A stretch of DNA of 64,000 bases from Corynebacterium glaucum (GCF_030408855.1 NZ_CP047358.1:1178001-1242000), one strand, 5' to 3'. Shown: positions 7,294 to 18,242, counted from the first letter of the stretch. Notes: generated by a model from the sequence alone, not told the origin. Numbers and translations: made by a program.

Positions 7294-8811
7294 ATGAAAC
7301 ACAGAAGAACAGTGGCCATGATGGCCATACCTGTGAGCTTCGCGCTCGCAGTTTCTGCGCAGTTGCCTGTGGCCGCAGCGCAGGATGGCGAAGTCGCTAA
7401 AGCCCCGAGGATTGATGAGCGGGTAGTCGAGGACGATGCCCCGACCCGCTTCATCGTGAAGTTCACCGACAGCCCCGACACCGTCACTGCGGAGGAGCGC
7501 ACCCAGATTCTGAATGGTGCAGCGGATGACCCGCTGCCTGACACCACAGAGGTCCGTGACCGCGAAGATGGCACGAGTATCTTTGAATCGGAAAAGCGCA
7601 TGAACGATGAAGAGATTCAGCAGTTCATTCGCGATGCTGAGGCGAGCGGGAGAATCGAGTACATCGAGGAAGACGTTCGCATGTACCCGATGACGGTCAA
7701 TGATCCGCAGTTCAGCCAGCAGTGGGCACTGAATGGTTCCGCTGGCCCCAGCATTGAAACCGCTTGGGCCAATGCTCCGAAGCGTGGTGACGGGCAGACC
7801 ATTGCGGTCCTTGACACCGGTATCACCGCGCACCCAGACTTGGATCAGAATGTCCGAGGAGGATACGACTTTATCTCGGACCAAAAGGCCGGCCGCGATG
7901 GCGATGGATGGGATGAGAATCCGCGCGATGAAGGGGACTGGGAAGAATCTGGCCAGTGCGGCGGTAACGGACGGTCCTCATCCTGGCACGGTACGCACGT
8001 AGCCGGAATTTCCGCAGCTGTGGCTGATAATGGCGAAGGCGTGGCCAGCGTCGCGCCACGCGCGGCGATTCAGCCTGTTCGCATTATGGGACCGTGCGGC
8101 GGCTACAGCTCCGACATTATCGATGCAATGGACTGGGCCTCCGGTGGCCAGGTCAGGGGTGCCAGCCAGAATCCGAACCCAGCCAAGATCATCAACATGT
8201 CGCTTGGCGGTCAGGGCCAGTGCTCCCGCTCCTACCAGGAAGCAGTGGATAGGGCACGTAGCCGAGGCACGGTGGTTGTCGTCGCCGCTGGTAACGAAAA
8301 CCAGAACGCTGAAAACGTCCAGCCGGCCAGCTGCCGTGGTGTGATCACCGTGGCGGCCTCCGGCCCGCGCGACCAAAAGTCGAGCTACTCCAACTACGGC
8401 GCATCCGTGGATGTCACTGCTCCCGGCGGTGACGACCGCCAGGGCGGCGGAATCCTGGCGACCTACAACTCGGGAAGCAAAGGCCCTGGACAGCCGAGCT
8501 ACTCGTCGCTGCAGGGTACTTCCATGGCTTCGCCGTACGTTGCCGGTGTAGTTGCGCTGATGCTCGCAGAAAACCCGGGCATGAACCCGGATCAGGTGGC
8601 GGCCCGCTTGCGCGAAACGGCCCGCCCGCTGGAGGGCTCGTGCAACGGATGCGGTACCGGAATCGTTGACCCTGCCGCGGCCGTTGGCGAGCGCAGCGGT
8701 GACCAGGAGCCACCGGCTCTGTGGCCTCCAGCTCCACAGCCGCCGAGAAATCCTGGCTGGGACGATTGGGATGATGGGGATCCATGGCTGAATGGCCGTG
8801 GCGATTCATGA
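7294..8811 (+). CDS. Secreted subtilisin-like serine protease (S8) with I9 propeptide
   Basis: 505 residues from ATG 7294, behind GAAGGAAGG. An N-terminal signal peptide (KHRRTVAMMAIPVSFALAVSAQ, cleaved near AAA-Q) is followed by an inhibitor I9-like propeptide (FIVKFTDSPD to YIEEDVRMYP, about 53-132). The catalytic triad is Asp174 (AVLDTGITAHPDLD), His232 (SWHGTHVAGIS) and Ser410 (GTSMASPYVAGV). The Cys residues probably form disulfides. The C-terminal tail is rich in Pro, Trp and Asp and ends in NGRGDS. No membrane anchor is visible, so it is presumably released. It lies in the accessory insert between the methyltransferase gene and pheS. A role in nutrition or host interaction is conjecture. 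Confidence 0.93.
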   Translation: MKHRRTVAMMAIPVSFALAVSAQLPVAAAQDGEVAKAPRIDERVVEDDAPTRFIVKFTDSPDTVTAEERTQILNGAADDPLPDTTEVRDREDGTSIFESEKRMNDEEIQQFIRDAEASGRIEYIEEDVRMYPMTVNDPQFSQQWALNGSAGPSIETAWANAPKRGDGQTIAVLDTGITAHPDLDQNVRGGYDFISDQKAGRDGDGWDENPRDEGDWEESGQCGGNGRSSSWHGTHVAGISAAVADNGEGVASVAPRAAIQPVRIMGPCGGYSSDIIDAMDWASGGQVRGASQNPNPAKIINMSLGGQGQCSRSYQEAVDRARSRGTVVVVAAGNENQNAENVQPASCRGVITVAASGPRDQKSSYSNYGASVDVTAPGGDDRQGGGILATYNSGSKGPGQPSYSSLQGTSMASPYVAGVVALMLAENPGMNPDQVAARLRETARPLEGSCNGCGTGIVDPAAAVGERSGDQEPPALWPPAPQPPRNPGWDDWDDGDPWLNGRGDS

Positions 8812-8903
8812 TTGCGCCTACCGTTCCCCGGTAAGTCACTGACGGCCCTCTCGCTGTATGAACCGCAGGAGGGCCGTTTGTCTTTCTCGGTTGGCCTTTA
8901 CGA

Positions 8904-8937
8904 CGTCATATTTGACAGTATACTGTCAAATATGACG
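8904..8937. promoter_or_regulatory. Perfect 34-bp palindromic operator overlapping the start of the DJ-1 gene
   Basis: Left arm CGTCATATTTGACAGTA (8904-8920) and right arm TACTGTCAAATATGACG (8921-8937) are exact inverted repeats with no spacer. The centre holds a TATACT -10-like box (8919-8924). The ATG (8932-8934) lies inside the right arm, 7 nt after that box, so the mRNA would be leaderless. A repressor bound here would block the promoter and start. The MarR-type gene two cistrons on (9536) is the obvious candidate; MarR proteins commonly bind palindromes of 16-20 bp. Confidence 0.8.
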
Positions 8938-9555
8938 AAACGTATCGCGGTTTACGCGACTGACACAATGGCCGATTGGGAATTCGCTTACTTGACCACC
9001 CACGCAGCACGTGCGCGGCAGGCGAAACCGGAAAGCTGTGAGCTTCAATTTGTCGGAGATGCAATGGGAAGCGTGCGCACTTTGGGTGGGGTGCCCATCG
9101 AATCGGATGTAGATCTGCAGAATCTGGAGCTGGAGGGTCTGAGCATTCTGGTCATTCCTGGCGGCGACACGTATGACGCGGGCCACGATAGGCTCCTTGA
9201 AACTGTGCGCGAATGCGAAAAGCGAGGTATCCCGGTAGCGGCGATCTGCGGAGGCACGCTTGCGCTTGCCCGGGCAGGCCTCCTCGACTGTCACGAGCAC
9301 ACCTCCAACGCGCCAGAGATGCTCGAGACCACAGGTTACCAGGGTCAACACCTCTACCAAGACGCGCCCGCAGTCAGCGACGCGGGGGTAATTACCGCCT
9401 CCGGGATCTTTCCGGTGCAGTTCACGGCGGCGGTACTGCGGGAGATCGAGCTGTTCCCTGACGAATTCACGGACGCGTGGGAAGAGCTCTACCTGGGTAA
9501 TCCAGGCGCATACCCGCGGCTCATGGAGGCCCTTGATGCCTGGCAGAACTCCTGA
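8932..9555 (+). CDS. DJ-1/PfpI family protein
   Basis: 207 residues from ATG 8932, inside the palindrome. The frame is open further upstream, but the palindrome and promoter make that unlikely. It has the class I glutamine-amidotransferase-like fold signature: ILVIPGGD (73-79), the nucleophile elbow AAICGGTLALA with Cys106, and ITASG. Related proteins act as deglycases, chaperones, isonitrile hydratases or stress proteins; the reaction here is unknown. It overlaps the MarR gene by 20 nt, so the two form a translationally coupled operon, probably autorepressed through the palindrome. Confidence 0.88.
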   Translation: MTKRIAVYATDTMADWEFAYLTTHAARARQAKPESCELQFVGDAMGSVRTLGGVPIESDVDLQNLELEGLSILVIPGGDTYDAGHDRLLETVRECEKRGIPVAAICGGTLALARAGLLDCHEHTSNAPEMLETTGYQGQHLYQDAPAVSDAGVITASGIFPVQFTAAVLREIELFPDEFTDAWEELYLGNPGAYPRLMEALDAWQNS

Positions 9556-9985
9556 GGGTGATGCGCTGACCAACCTCGTCATGCCCGTTTTCGAGCTGGC
9601 GGCGGCACTGGACAATGCCGCGAGCTCAATCACTGAGGGCTCACAGATCACCCCTGCAATGTGGCAGGTGCTCGGTTTGCTTATCGACGAGCCCTTGACG
9701 GTCGCCGTGATTGCCCGACGCCTCGGCCGCGCGAGGCAGAGTGTTCAGCGTTTGGCGAATGTTGCCGTTGAGACGGGTATCGCCGAGTGGCGTGAGAACC
9801 CGGAGCACAAGCGCTCTCAACTACTTGCGCTTACCTCGCACGGATACGCGGAACTCGCCTCGCTGAGACCCCGTCAGCATCAGTGGGCCAATGAGGTGGC
9901 GGCGAAGCTAGGAGACCAGGACCTGCTACACCTTTCGCAGCTGGTGAAAGAACTCACCGAAGCCATCCGCGACGAAGCAGACTGA
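9536..9985 (+). CDS. MarR family transcriptional regulator
   Basis: 149 residues from ATG 9536, with GGAGG 8-12 nt upstream; a TTG lies one codon earlier. The winged helix-turn-helix is seen at LTVAVIARRLGRARQSVQRLANVAVETGIAEWRENP, preceded by the dimerisation helix and followed by SQLLALTSHGYAEL and a C-terminal helix. MarR repressors respond to small ligands or oxidants. It overlaps the DJ-1 gene and probably represses it from the 8904-8937 operator. Confidence 0.9.
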   Translation: MPGRTPEGDALTNLVMPVFELAAALDNAASSITEGSQITPAMWQVLGLLIDEPLTVAVIARRLGRARQSVQRLANVAVETGIAEWRENPEHKRSQLLALTSHGYAELASLRPRQHQWANEVAAKLGDQDLLHLSQLVKELTEAIRDEAD

Positions 9986-9991
9986 GCCTGG

Positions 9992-11044
9992 TTACTGACT
10001 CGGAGGAGTCGGCATGTCGGCTGGCGGACGACCGCCCGGTCCACCCGGCCCGGAGCTTTCACCTGGCCCACCACCTATGTTCGGTGCGGCGCCGCCACCA
10101 CTGTTCGATGTGGTGGTGTCGATGGGGGCATTGAGCTTCGCACTGTAGCCAGCGAGGATGTCTCCACTCATTTCGGGTGTTTGCTGTTCCCATCCATCCG
10201 AGAAAACGTTGTCGGTCTCGAGCGTGATATGCGAGAACGGTACGACCGAGTCGGCGTAGTTGTCGGTCTCGTACACCTCGCTGCAGACCGCTGCAGGAAG
10301 CGCAATCTGTGAGGTCAGGATCGCATTCGAGGCATCGGTAATGTCGTCGACCGAGGAAAACACCTCGAAGTGGATGTGTGGCCAACGACCTTCGTAGCAG
10401 CCTGGGATGATCGTGGCGAACTCCACCGATCCGTCCTCGCCGGTGACCTGCACGCCGCGAAGGTACGTCTCGTCCTCGAGACCGGACGAGTACATGGAGT
10501 AGCTGCCGGATGCGTCGCAGTGCCAGATGTATACCGCGGCGCCGGACATGGGTGCATTGCCGTTAACCATGTCGATGATGTTCATCTTCAGCTTCAGCGG
10601 TATGCCGCTTGCGGTCGCGCCACCGCCGATTGAGGAACGGATGTCACTGCGTTCAACCCCGACTTGCTCGAGAACGTCCGGGCCGTTCGAACCGTCGCCC
10701 GGGTACGGACCTGCGGTCTCGGTGTTCATCTCCGCGAGTGTGTTGCTTGTCGCCTCAGTGGACGAGGTAGAGCTTGAAGCTGGGGCAGCGGAGCTCGCTT
10801 GGGAGGAGCTTGCGGTACTGGACACGGTAGGTGCATTCGGGGCGCACGCAGCGAGCGCGACAGAGCCCGCGCCGATGCCGAACATGCCGAGTAGCTTGCG
10901 GCGGGAGATCCGATTCTCGATTGTTGTGAGGTCGAATGTGAGTCCCTGATCCTCCGGATCTTCGTTTTGATTGGGAAGAATGCGGCCTTCGAACGACTTG
11001 AGTTCGGATCGGTTGCTCGATGTTTGGTTATAAGGAGTGCCCAC
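9992..11044 (-). CDS. Tat-exported lipoprotein with intradiol ring-cleavage dioxygenase domain
   Basis: 350 residues from GTG 11044, behind AGGAAAG. An unusually long n-region precedes the twin-arginine motif SRRKLL (47-52), a hydrophobic stretch and the lipobox LAAC (Cys67). The linker at about 70-105 is Ser/Ala/Thr-rich. The dioxygenase domain has the Fe(III) ligands in the expected order: Tyr182 (GSYSMY), Tyr217 (PGCYEGRW), His223 and His225 (PHIHFEV). Intradiol enzymes cleave catechols between the hydroxyls. The C-terminal tail of about 40 residues is Gly/Pro-rich. It stands alone, convergent with the MarR gene, 6 nt apart. The substrate is unknown. Confidence 0.9.
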   Translation of the reverse strand: MGTPYNQTSSNRSELKSFEGRILPNQNEDPEDQGLTFDLTTIENRISRRKLLGMFGIGAGSVALAACAPNAPTVSSTASSSQASSAAPASSSTSSTEATSNTLAEMNTETAGPYPGDGSNGPDVLEQVGVERSDIRSSIGGGATASGIPLKLKMNIIDMVNGNAPMSGAAVYIWHCDASGSYSMYSSGLEDETYLRGVQVTGEDGSVEFATIIPGCYEGRWPHIHFEVFSSVDDITDASNAILTSQIALPAAVCSEVYETDNYADSVVPFSHITLETDNVFSDGWEQQTPEMSGDILAGYSAKLNAPIDTTTSNSGGGAAPNIGGGPGESSGPGGPGGRPPADMPTPPSQ

Positions 11045-12402
<1,358 letters not shown>

Positions 12403-12412
12403 GGAGTAGATC

Positions 12413-14953
12413 ATGCTGATTTCCAAGAACTGGATCACCCGCCTGCTGGACAATGCGGGCAACGACGGCTTCAACCCGACCGACGAGGAACTCGACGCAG
12501 GCTTCGTCCGGGTCGGCTTTGAAACCGAAGGATACGAGGCGGTTCCGGAAACCACCGGGCCGCTCGTAATTGGCAAGGTCCTCGAAATCGAGGAACTCAC
12601 CGGGTTCAAGAAGCCGATTCGCTACTGCCAGGTCGACGTTGGTGACGCCAACGGCACCGGCGAGCCGCAGGGCATCATCTGCGGCGCGCGCAATTTCGCG
12701 GAAGGGGACACGGTCGTCGTGTCGCTGCCGGGCGCAGTGTTGCCCGGTGGTTTCGAGATCGCCGCGCGCGAGACCTATGACCACATTTCCAACGGCATGA
12801 TGGCTTCCGCGGCAGAGCTCGGACTCACTGCAAAGAGCGAGGGCATCATCACGCTTGACGACGCCACCGTGGAGCGGTTCAACCTCATCCCGGGCCAGGA
12901 CGCGCGCGAGGTTGTCGGCCTCGCCGACACGGTCTTTGAGGTCAACATCACGCCGGACCGCGGCTACGCTCTGTCCGCGCGTGGGCTGACCCGCGAGATC
13001 GCTTCGGCCTTTGATCTGCGCTTCGGGGATGTGGCGCAGGATCCGGCTGTGGCTGGGGTGGACGTGTCCAAGGTGCCGTCGATAAGCGAAAAGCTGATTG
13101 AGATCGACCTGGAGCCTGCGACGAAGGCGAAGCGATTCGGCCTGCGACTGGTGGAGGGAATTGACCCGCACGCGCAGGCACCGTTTTGGATGCAGCGCGA
13201 GCTGATGCTGGCGGGGATTCGCTCGGTGAACGCGGCGACGGACGTGACCAACTTTGTGATGCTGCTGACCGGGCAGCCGATGCACGCGTTTGACGCGGAC
13301 AAGGTGGCTGGCGGGCTGCGGGTGCACAACGCGGCGGGTGGCGAGGAATTTGAGACTCTCGACCACGCGAAGCGGACGCTGTTGCCGACGGACGTGGTGA
13401 TTTCGGACGACAACGGGATTCAGTCGCTCGCTGCGGTGATGGGTGGAACCTCCTCGGAGATTTCCGATGAGACAGTGAACGTGTACTTCGAGGCGGCAAG
13501 CTGGGACGAGCTGACCGTGGCGAAGACAGCGCGGCACCACAAGTTGTCCTCAGAAGCCTCGCGTCGTTTCGAGCGTGGCGTGGATCCGGCGATCATCGAG
13601 ATCTCGCTGGATATCGCGTGCGCGCTGTTGGTGGAGTGTGCTGGGGGCACGATCTCTGAGCGCGGCACGATCGTGGGCGAGGTGCCTACGCGCGAGCCGA
13701 TCACCGTGGGTCTGGGTCGCCCGAGTGAGCTGATCGGCGTGGAGTACGCGCCGGAGACTGTGGTGCGGCGGCTGGAAGAAGTGGGCTGTGTCGTTGAGGT
13801 GCACGGCGATGAGGCGACTGTTACTCCGCCGACGTGGCGCGGCGACCTCACGGTGCCTGTCGAGCTGATCGAAGAGGTCGTGCGCCTTGAGGGTCTTGAC
13901 GACGTGCCGTCGATCCTGCCGACCCCGGTCGGTGGCCGAGGGCTGTCTCCGCTGCAACGCCGCCGCCGCGCGGTGACGCACGCGCTGGCGTACTCCGGCT
14001 ACGCCGAGATTATCCCGACCCCGTTCATGAAGAACGATGCCTTTGACGTGTGGGGGCTCGACGCGGACGATCCGCGCCGAAACGTGGTCAAGGTGCAGAA
14101 CCCGCTGGACGCCGACTATGGCGTGCTCGGCTCGACCCTGCTGCCGTCCATGCTTGAGGCGATCGGCCGCAACGTGGCGCGCGGGCGCAACGACGTGGCG
14201 GTGTTCTCGGTGGCACAGACCTCGGTGAAGCGTGCGGATGTCTCGCCGATGCCGTCGGTTGCGGCGCGCCCGGATGAAGACGTTTTGCGGGAGCTGGTCG
14301 ATTCCTTGCCGGATCAGCGCCTGCACGCTGCCACCGTGGCGGTGGGCAAGCAGGAGATCGCCGGACCGCTGGGCGCGGCTCGTGACTACACCTGGGCTGA
14401 TGCGATCCAGGCTGCGCGGGTGGCCGCTGCAGCTGCCGGTGTGGTGCTCGAGGTGGAGGCCGCGGAGCACTTGCCGTGGCACCCGGGTCGCTGCGCGGCG
14501 CTGACCGTCGCCTCCGCCGACGGTCAGGATCGCCGAATTGTTGGTTATGCGGGCGAGCTACACCCGCAGATTCTTGAAGCGCTCGAGCTGCCGGCGCGCA
14601 CGTGCGCAATGGAGCTCGACCTCACCGCGCTGCCGCTGGATGAGGTGCTGCCGGCTCCGGTGCTCTCTGCGTTCCCTGCGGTGAACCAAGACATCGCGCT
14701 GGTAGTGGACGAGGAATTACCGGCGGAATCAGTGCGGCGCACTGTTGAGGAGGCCGCGGGCGAGCTCGTCGAGAGCGTGCGCCTGTTCGATGTTTACCGC
14801 TCTGAGCAGCTCGGCGAGGGCAAGAAGTCGCTGGCGTTCGGGCTTGTATTCAGGGCGGGGGACCGCACCCTGACTGAGGACGAGGCTTCCGAGGCACGTT
14901 TGCGTGCTGCGAAGGCAGCTGAGGAGCAGCACGGTGCGGCGATGCGCGGCTAG
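12413..14953 (+). CDS. pheT: Phenylalanyl-tRNA synthetase beta subunit
   Basis: 846 residues with an AAGGAG ribosome-binding site. It has the N-terminal EMAP-like tRNA-binding domain (about 45-150), B3/B4 editing region, B5 domain (about 400-475, VGLGRPSELIG), a catalytic-like core (RRRRAVTHALAYSGYAEI) and a C-terminal anticodon-binding FDX-ACB domain (SAFPAVNQDIALVVDEE). Full length for the family. It carries an exact copy of the 11-mer motif (13077-13087, minus orientation) that uses the rare ATA codon. Confidence 0.97.
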   Translation: MLISKNWITRLLDNAGNDGFNPTDEELDAGFVRVGFETEGYEAVPETTGPLVIGKVLEIEELTGFKKPIRYCQVDVGDANGTGEPQGIICGARNFAEGDTVVVSLPGAVLPGGFEIAARETYDHISNGMMASAAELGLTAKSEGIITLDDATVERFNLIPGQDAREVVGLADTVFEVNITPDRGYALSARGLTREIASAFDLRFGDVAQDPAVAGVDVSKVPSISEKLIEIDLEPATKAKRFGLRLVEGIDPHAQAPFWMQRELMLAGIRSVNAATDVTNFVMLLTGQPMHAFDADKVAGGLRVHNAAGGEEFETLDHAKRTLLPTDVVISDDNGIQSLAAVMGGTSSEISDETVNVYFEAASWDELTVAKTARHHKLSSEASRRFERGVDPAIIEISLDIACALLVECAGGTISERGTIVGEVPTREPITVGLGRPSELIGVEYAPETVVRRLEEVGCVVEVHGDEATVTPPTWRGDLTVPVELIEEVVRLEGLDDVPSILPTPVGGRGLSPLQRRRRAVTHALAYSGYAEIIPTPFMKNDAFDVWGLDADDPRRNVVKVQNPLDADYGVLGSTLLPSMLEAIGRNVARGRNDVAVFSVAQTSVKRADVSPMPSVAARPDEDVLRELVDSLPDQRLHAATVAVGKQEIAGPLGAARDYTWADAIQAARVAAAAAGVVLEVEAAEHLPWHPGRCAALTVASADGQDRRIVGYAGELHPQILEALELPARTCAMELDLTALPLDEVLPAPVLSAFPAVNQDIALVVDEELPAESVRRTVEEAAGELVESVRLFDVYRSEQLGEGKKSLAFGLVFRAGDRTLTEDEASEARLRAAKAAEEQHGAAMRG

Positions 14954-14961
14954 GCCGGTAC

Positions 14962-14991
14962 GATCGCATAGTTTGCAGCCAACTGCATAAT
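14962..14991 (+). promoter_or_regulatory. Candidate promoter/ArgR operator before argC
   Basis: A -10-like CATAAT (14986-14991) lies 16 nt before the argC ATG. It overlaps the inverted repeat TGCA-gccaac-TGCA and two related decamers (CATAGTTTGC, CATAATTCGC). An ArgR site is expected here because argR is in the operon, but the match to ARG boxes is weak. Confidence 0.3.
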
Positions 14992-15007
14992 TCGCTACTG
15001 TGACGGC

Positions 15008-16051
15008 ATGAGCTTCTCTGTCGCAGTTGCGGGTGCCACCGGGTACGCCGGTGGCGAAATCCTTCGCCTCTTGCTTGCCCACCCCGCCTACCTTTCGGGG
15101 GAGCTGGAGATCGGCGCACTGACCGGCAATTCGAATGCCGGCCAGCCGGTGGAGGAGCAGATGCCGCACTTACCGCAGCTCGCAGGCAGGGTGATCGAAG
15201 AGACCTCCATCGCCGTCCTCAGCGGCCACGACGTGGTGTTCCTGGGCCTGCCGCACGGGTTCTCCGCCGAGATCGGCGCGAACCTTCCCGAGGAAACCGT
15301 GGCGATCGACTGCGCGGCGGACTTCCGGCTCCGCGACGCGGAAGCCTGGGCGCGCTACTACGGTTCCAAGCACGCTGGCCACTGGCCCTACGGTATCCCG
15401 GAGATGCCTGGCCACCGTGAGGAGCTCCAGGGGGCCAAGCGCATCGCGGTGCCCGGTTGCTTCCCGACGGGGGCGACCTTGGCGGCGCTACCCGCGGTCA
15501 AAGCTGGGATCTGCGAGCCGGACCTGCGCGTAGTTTCCATCACCGGTGTTTCCGGGGCAGGAAAGAAAGCTGCCGTGCCCATGCTCGGCGCGGAGACGAT
15601 GGGCTCGCTCAAGGCCTACAACACCGCGGGCAAACACCGCCACACGCCGGAGATTGCCCAAAACATCGCTGAGGTAACAGACGCGCCAGTCACGGTCAGT
15701 TTCACCCCGGTGCTTGCGCCGCTGCCGCGCGGCATTCTCACCACCGTGACCGCCCCTTTGGTCGAGGGCGTCACCTCCGAGTCCGCCCGACAGGCGTACG
15801 AGGACTTCTACGCCTCCGAGCCGTTTGTGTGGGTGGTGCCGGAAGGCACTCAACCGCAAACCCAGCACGTCGTTGGGTCGAATATGTGCCACGTGCAAGT
15901 CGAGGTCGACGCGGAGGCGGGTGTGGTGCTCATGACCTCGGCGATCGATAACTTGACCAAGGGTACTGCAGGCGCCGCGGTCCAGTGCATGAACCTCGCT
16001 TTGGGGTTGGAAGAAGCCGCAGGGCTTCCGCGCCAGGGCGTTGCACCCTAG
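15008..16051 (+). CDS. argC: N-acetyl-gamma-glutamyl-phosphate reductase
   Basis: 347 residues. The N-terminal Rossmann motif [17 protein letters not shown] binds NADP, and the active-site cysteine is in [14 protein letters not shown]. It carries out the third step of arginine synthesis, reducing N-acetylglutamyl-phosphate to the semialdehyde. It is the first gene of the argCJBDFRGH cluster, 54 bp after pheT, with its own likely promoter. Confidence 0.97.
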   Translation: MSFSVAVAGATGYAGGEILRLLLAHPAYLSGELEIGALTGNSNAGQPVEEQMPHLPQLAGRVIEETSIAVLSGHDVVFLGLPHGFSAEIGANLPEETVAIDCAADFRLRDAEAWARYYGSKHAGHWPYGIPEMPGHREELQGAKRIAVPGCFPTGATLAALPAVKAGICEPDLRVVSITGVSGAGKKAAVPMLGAETMGSLKAYNTAGKHRHTPEIAQNIAEVTDAPVTVSFTPVLAPLPRGILTTVTAPLVEGVTSESARQAYEDFYASEPFVWVVPEGTQPQTQHVVGSNMCHVQVEVDAEAGVVLMTSAIDNLTKGTAGAAVQCMNLALGLEEAAGLPRQGVAP

Positions 16052-16096
16052 ATGCACATCCCAACCATCCACACACCACTGATCGAAGGAGAACCG

Positions 16097-17266
16097 ATGA
16101 CTGCAGGAGCAGTGACCACACCCAAGGGGTTCAGCGCCGCCGCGACGACGGCAGGCATCAAGCCTTCGGGCAACCCGGACATGGCGCTCGTGGTCAATGA
16201 AGGTCCGGAGTTCACCGCTGCCGCGGTGTTCACCCGCAACAAAGTGTTCGCTTCGCCGGTGAAAATTAGCCGCGAAGTGCTCGCAGACGGCCAGTGCAAA
16301 GCGGTGCTGTTCAACTCCGGAAACGCGAACGCCTGCAACGGAGCGCAGGGAGACGCTGACGCGCGCGAGGCGCAGGAGCTCGCGGCAGAGCGGCTGGGTC
16401 TCGACGCGAACGATGTCGCGGTGTGTTCCACGGGTTTGATCGGTGAACTGCTGCCGATGGACAAGGTGCGCGCGGGCATCGACACTCTTGCACGGGGCCT
16501 TGGCTCGGACGCAGCGCACGGATCCGCGGCGGCGGAAGCCATCATGACCACCGACACGGTCGCAAAGGAAGCGCTCGTGGAGCGCGACGGCTGGGCAGTT
16601 GGCGCCATCGGCAAAGGCGTGGGCATGATGGCGCCGAGCTTGGCGACGATGCTGGTTGCGGTGACCACGGATGCGTCGATAAGCAATGAAGCCCTGGAGG
16701 AAGCCTTGGGCAAGGCGACCGCGGTGACGTTCAACACCCTGGATATTGACGGTGCGACCTCGACGAACGACACTGTGATCGTGATGGCGAACGGGGCGAG
16801 TGGTATCACCCCGAGCCAGGATGAGGTCGACGAGGCGTTGCTTTCCATCTGCGAATCGCTGGCGAAGCAGATGCAGGCTGATGCAGAAGGCGTGACCAAG
16901 CGGGTGACCATTTCCGTGCGCGGCACCGCCGATGATGCCCAGGCGCTGGAGGCGGCGCGCACGATCGGGCGCGACAACTTGTTCAAGTGCGCCATGTTCG
17001 GTTCCGACCCCAACTGGGGCCGCGTGCTGGCCGCCGTCGGTATGGCGGACGCCGAGATGAACCCGGAGAAGATCTCGGTGCGCTTCAACGGCCAGCCGGT
17101 GTGCGTGGATTCCGCCGGTGCGCCCGGTGCGCGCGAGGTGGATCTGTCGGGTGTGGACATTGACGTCGACGTAGATCTCGGCGCGGGCGGGCCGGGTGTG
17201 GCCACCGTGCGCACGACCGACCTGAGCCACGCGTACGTGGAGATCAACTCCGCATACAGCAGCTAG
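16097..17266 (+). CDS. argJ: Bifunctional ornithine acetyltransferase/N-acetylglutamate synthase
   Basis: 389 residues from ATG 16097, preceded by GAAGGAG. The frame is open back to an ATG at 16052, but that start lacks a ribosome-binding site and would add 15 atypical residues. The autoproteolysis site and Thr nucleophile are in [23 protein letters not shown] and [13 protein letters not shown] are further family motifs. It recycles the acetyl group from N-acetylornithine to glutamate. A minus-orientation copy of the 11-mer motif (16674) again forces an ATA codon. Confidence 0.95.
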   Translation: MTAGAVTTPKGFSAAATTAGIKPSGNPDMALVVNEGPEFTAAAVFTRNKVFASPVKISREVLADGQCKAVLFNSGNANACNGAQGDADAREAQELAAERLGLDANDVAVCSTGLIGELLPMDKVRAGIDTLARGLGSDAAHGSAAAEAIMTTDTVAKEALVERDGWAVGAIGKGVGMMAPSLATMLVAVTTDASISNEALEEALGKATAVTFNTLDIDGATSTNDTVIVMANGASGITPSQDEVDEALLSICESLAKQMQADAEGVTKRVTISVRGTADDAQALEAARTIGRDNLFKCAMFGSDPNWGRVLAAVGMADAEMNPEKISVRFNGQPVCVDSAGAPGAREVDLSGVDIDVDVDLGAGGPGVATVRTTDLSHAYVEINSAYSS

Positions 17267-17279
17267 GAAGGGCCTTGCA

Positions 17280-18242
17280 ATGGATTTCGAAGCAATGAGT
17301 GCGGACTTGAGCAATGAGGCGCGCGCCCACGTCCTCGCAGAGGCGCTGCCGTGGCTGCAACATTTCCGCGACAAGATCGTGGTGGTGAAGTACGGCGGCA
17401 ACGCCATGGTCGATGAGGACCTGAAGGCAGCTTTCGCCGCCGACATGGTGTTCTTGCGCACCGTCGGGGCGAAGCCCGTCGTGGTGCACGGCGGCGGTCC
17501 GCAGATCACGGCGATGATGCAGCGGCTGAACCTGGACGGCGGGGAGTTCGTCGGCGGCTTCCGCGTGACCACGCCGGAGATCCTCGACGTAGTGCGCATG
17601 GTGCTCTTCGGTCAGGTGGGCCGGGATCTGCTGGGCAAGATCAACTCCCACGGCCCGTACGCGGTGGGCACCTCCGGCGAGGATGCTGGGCTGTTCACGG
17701 CGGAGAAGCGCTATGTGGATGTCGACGGCGAACCGGCCGACATCGGCCTGGTCGGCACTATCACCAGCGTCAACCCGTCTGCGCTCATGGACATCATCGA
17801 GGCTGGGCGCATCCCGGTGGTCTCCGGCATCGCGCCAGGCGAAGACGGCGATGTGTACAACATCAACGCCGACGAAGCTGCCGGCGCGCTTGCTGCGGCC
17901 ATCGGGGCTGAGCGACTCGTAGTGCTCACCAACGTCGAGGGCCTCTACACCGACTGGCCGAACAAAGACTCGCTGCTGTCAAAGATCAACGTGGGCGACC
18001 TCGAGCAGATGATGCCGTCGCTGGATTCGGGCATGATCCCGAAGATGGAGGCATGCCTGACCGCCGTGCGCGGCGGGGTGCGCGCGGCTCACGTCATCGA
18101 CGGCCGCATTGCGCACTCCGTGCTGCTCGAGCTGCTCACCAGCGGCGGCATCGGCACCATGGTGCTGCCGGACACATACGACGAGGCGCACTACCCGGAG
18201 GCAACCGTGTCCAAGGTGTTCAGGAAGGACGAGGCAAAGTGA
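17280..18242 (+). CDS. argB: Acetylglutamate kinase
   Basis: 320 residues with the amino-acid kinase signatures [11 protein letters not shown] near the N-terminus, VHGGGPQI and [12 protein letters not shown]. It phosphorylates N-acetylglutamate and is usually the arginine-feedback-inhibited step in Corynebacterium. It starts 13 nt after argJ with an AAGGG-like site. Its stop overlaps the argD start in GTGA. Confidence 0.96.
   Translation: MDFEAMSADLSNEARAHVLAEALPWLQHFRDKIVVVKYGGNAMVDEDLKAAFAADMVFLRTVGAKPVVVHGGGPQITAMMQRLNLDGGEFVGGFRVTTPEILDVVRMVLFGQVGRDLLGKINSHGPYAVGTSGEDAGLFTAEKRYVDVDGEPADIGLVGTITSVNPSALMDIIEAGRIPVVSGIAPGEDGDVYNINADEAAGALAAAIGAERLVVLTNVEGLYTDWPNKDSLLSKINVGDLEQMMPSLDSGMIPKMEACLTAVRGGVRAAHVIDGRIAHSVLLELLTSGGIGTMVLPDTYDEAHYPEATVSKVFRKDEAK

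Noticed and set aside
8812-8931. Upstream start for the DJ-1 gene giving 247 residues
   Set aside because: The extra 40 codons cross the palindrome and promoter and do not match the family; the ATG at 8932 gives the normal length.
15488-17599. 703-codon open frame antisense to argC, argJ and argB
   Set aside because: It lies opposite three well-conserved genes. Long antisense frames are expected at high third-position G+C, and its sequence is low-complexity Arg/His-rich.
18053-18238. Longer argD beginning inside argB
   Set aside because: The extension is an out-of-frame read of argB (Arg/His-rich) and the GTG at 18239 matches the family start with a typical 4-nt overlap.
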